Source of the DNA: Paeniglutamicibacter sulfureus
GTDB taxonomy: Bacteria > Actinomycetota > Actinomycetes > Actinomycetales > Micrococcaceae
Direction: 5' to 3'
Assembly: GCF_039535115.1 (NCBI RefSeq)
Contig: NZ_BAAAWO010000001.1
Location: 372,001-436,000 of the forward strand
Length of the DNA stretch: 64,000 bases
In this document: positions 63,014 through 64,000 of the stretch, piece after piece
Layout: the number at the start of each line of letters is the position of its first letter
Position numbering within the stretch: the stretch's first letter is position 1
The notes under the pieces: generated by a model
Database searches by the model: none
Told to the model about the DNA's origin: nothing
What the model saw: only the letters and a program-made list of their open reading frames with translations
Program-made: the position numbers and the translations under genes

Positions 63014-63558
63014 GCTGGATTGCCTTGGCATTCCTGGTCGTTGTTGTTCCGTTGGGCACCCCTAGATACTTTGCGGATTCCGGCTTTCGCTGGCCGCTGA
63101 AGCAGTCGACCACCAGCTACCTGCTCGTGGCCGTGCTTGGCCTGGCAGGTCTTGCCGCTGCGATCGGCGGCCACCTTCCCGTGGCATCCTCCATTCCCCA
63201 TGAACTTGTGGTCGTGGCCAGTGTTGCGGCTGCAACCCTGGGCGGAGGGCCGGTCACCGAAACGGTCTTCCGGCTTGCGGCTTTTAAAAGGGCCGCCGGG
63301 GACGACGCTTACGATGAGGTGGAGCCGAGTCCGCTGCGCGGAGGCATGTGGATCGGGTTGCTGGAACGCGCGGCAATAGCCTCAACTCTGTGGGCCTCCT
63401 GGCCCGAGGGCCTGGCGGTGGTTCTGGCAGTGAAGGGACTGGGACGGTTTTCCGAGCTTAAGCAACACGCGGCCGCGGAGCAGTTCATTCTGGGAACCTT
63501 CGTCAGCGTTCTGTGGGCATGCGCAGCAGTTGGTGTGGGGCGGCTCATCGGTCTATAG
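63010..63558 (+). CDS. Membrane protein paired with the SatD-like gene
   Basis: A 182-residue protein with about four or five hydrophobic segments ([64 protein letters not shown]). A soluble loop holds [21 protein letters not shown] and the conserved-looking [23 protein letters not shown] know no function, but SatD-like genes are often followed by such a protein. Translation is coupled to the SatD-like gene through ATGA. Confidence 0.75.
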   Translation: MSWIALAFLVVVVPLGTPRYFADSGFRWPLKQSTTSYLLVAVLGLAGLAAAIGGHLPVASSIPHELVVVASVAAATLGGGPVTETVFRLAAFKRAAGDDAYDEVEPSPLRGGMWIGLLERAAIASTLWASWPEGLAVVLAVKGLGRFSELKQHAAAEQFILGTFVSVLWACAAVGVGRLIGL

Positions 63559-63616
63559 GCCGGGACGTACTTCCGCGTGGGGTTTGCGGCCAGAGCGACG
63601 AGTTCCGGGGTCGTAC

Positions 63617-63622
63617 TAGAAT
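63617..63622 (+). promoter_or_regulatory. Possible -10 box for leaderless zinc-ribbon gene
   Basis: TAGAAT is followed by seven bases and the ATG at 63630. This favours 63630 over the in-frame ATGs at 63621 and 63624, which would fall inside or next to the box. Confidence 0.4.
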
Positions 63623-63629
63623 GATGGGC

Positions 63630-63980
63630 ATGACTGACGTATTGCCATCGTGCCCGCAGTGTTCAAGCCCCTATACATACGAAATGGGCGCGCTGCTGGT
63701 TTGCCCCGAGTGCGCCCACGAATGGTCGGCCGAAGCTGACGCAGTGGATGAGCCGAAGGAAGCTGTTATCAAGGATTCCGTCGGCAAGGTGCTTTCCGAC
63801 GGCGATACCGTCACCATCGTCAAGGACCTGAAGGTCAAGGGGCAGGCCCAGTCCATCAAGGTCGGCACCAAGGTGCGCAACATCCGTCTGGTCAACGGCG
63901 TCGACGGCCACGACATCGACTGCAAGGTCGATGGGTTCGGGCCCATGCAGCTCAAGTCTTCCGTCGTAAAAAAAATCTAA
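63630..63980 (+). CDS. PhnA/YjdM-family zinc-ribbon protein
   Basis: A 116-residue protein with an N-terminal zinc ribbon ([21 protein letters not shown], residues about 8-28) and a C-terminal SH3-like barrel ([19 protein letters not shown] and [13 protein letters not shown]). The family is named alkylphosphonate utilisation protein PhnA or YjdM, but that link to phosphonates is unproven. No phn genes are nearby. The end is complete 20 bases before the window edge. Confidence 0.92.
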   Translation: MTDVLPSCPQCSSPYTYEMGALLVCPECAHEWSAEADAVDEPKEAVIKDSVGKVLSDGDTVTIVKDLKVKGQAQSIKVGTKVRNIRLVNGVDGHDIDCKVDGFGPMQLKSSVVKKI

Positions 63981-64000
63981 TACGCCGCATTCAACCATTT

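Noticed and set aside
1..64000. CRISPR array, prophage, toxin-antitoxin or secondary-metabolite cluster
   Set aside because: No regular spaced repeats, phage structural genes, paired small antitoxin/toxin genes or modular synthases were seen.

Overview
The window is a piece of a high-GC actinobacterial chromosome, most likely from the Micrococcaceae (Arthrobacter, Paeniglutamicibacter or a close relative). This rests on GC-rich codon use, frequent GTG and TTG starts, two ClpP subunits, a mycothiol-type thiol reductase, an actinobacterial T-box before ileS, and gene order. The run pepN, rpiB, nei, tig, clpP1, clpP2, clpX, Rv2466c-like reductase, valS, folC, DUF4233, ndk, rne, rplU, rpmA, obg, proB, proA, nadD, rsfS broadly follows the block around Rv2420c-Rv2467 of Mycobacterium tuberculosis as I remember it. 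Genus assignment is inference.

Positions 1-13.7 kb hold mixed genes: the start of a LysE-type exporter divergent from an Lrp regulator, tRNA-Arg, an MFS transporter, an aldo/keto reductase, an accessory SSB, EttA, an acyl-CoA thioesterase, a group II truncated haemoglobin, an AlkD-type repair protein overlapping an OsmC protein, aminopeptidase N and an aspartate dehydrogenase-like protein. From 13.8 to 22.6 kb come rpiB-nei, tRNA-Gly, an IS481-type insertion sequence sitting exactly at the tRNA-Gly 3' end, tRNA-Pro, and the protein quality set tig-clpP1-clpP2-clpX, followed by a DsbA-fold reductase.

At 23-27.5 kb valS and a GH13 alpha-glucosidase lie on the minus strand. From 28.2 to 40.4 kb a continuous plus-strand cluster covers assimilatory sulfate reduction: SDR, sirohydrochlorin chelatase, sulfite reductase, APS reductase, CysD, CysN, an SsuABC-type importer, CysG and a ferredoxin-NADP reductase. 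CysDN make APS, CysH reduces it to sulfite, and Sir reduces sulfite to sulfide. CysG and the chelatase make the sirohaem for Sir, and the flavoprotein probably supplies reduced ferredoxin.

From 40.5 kb to the end come a DUF222/HNH protein, the T-box-controlled ileS with folC-DUF4233-ndk, a VKOR/DUF2809 pair, rne with a long upstream region, rplU-rpmA-obg-proB, proA, nadD, an Ala/Pro-rich tail-anchored protein, rsfS, tRNA-Ala, a SatD-like/membrane protein pair and a PhnA/YjdM-type zinc-ribbon protein. Several genes have a TANNNT hexamer 6-8 bases before the start codon and may be transcribed without a leader.

I found no prophage, CRISPR array, toxin-antitoxin module or clear undescribed system. 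The most interesting points are the insertion at the tRNA end with its repeated palindromes, the one-cysteine active site in the Rv2466c-like reductase, the puzzling start of nadD, and the uncharacterised proteins near the right end.
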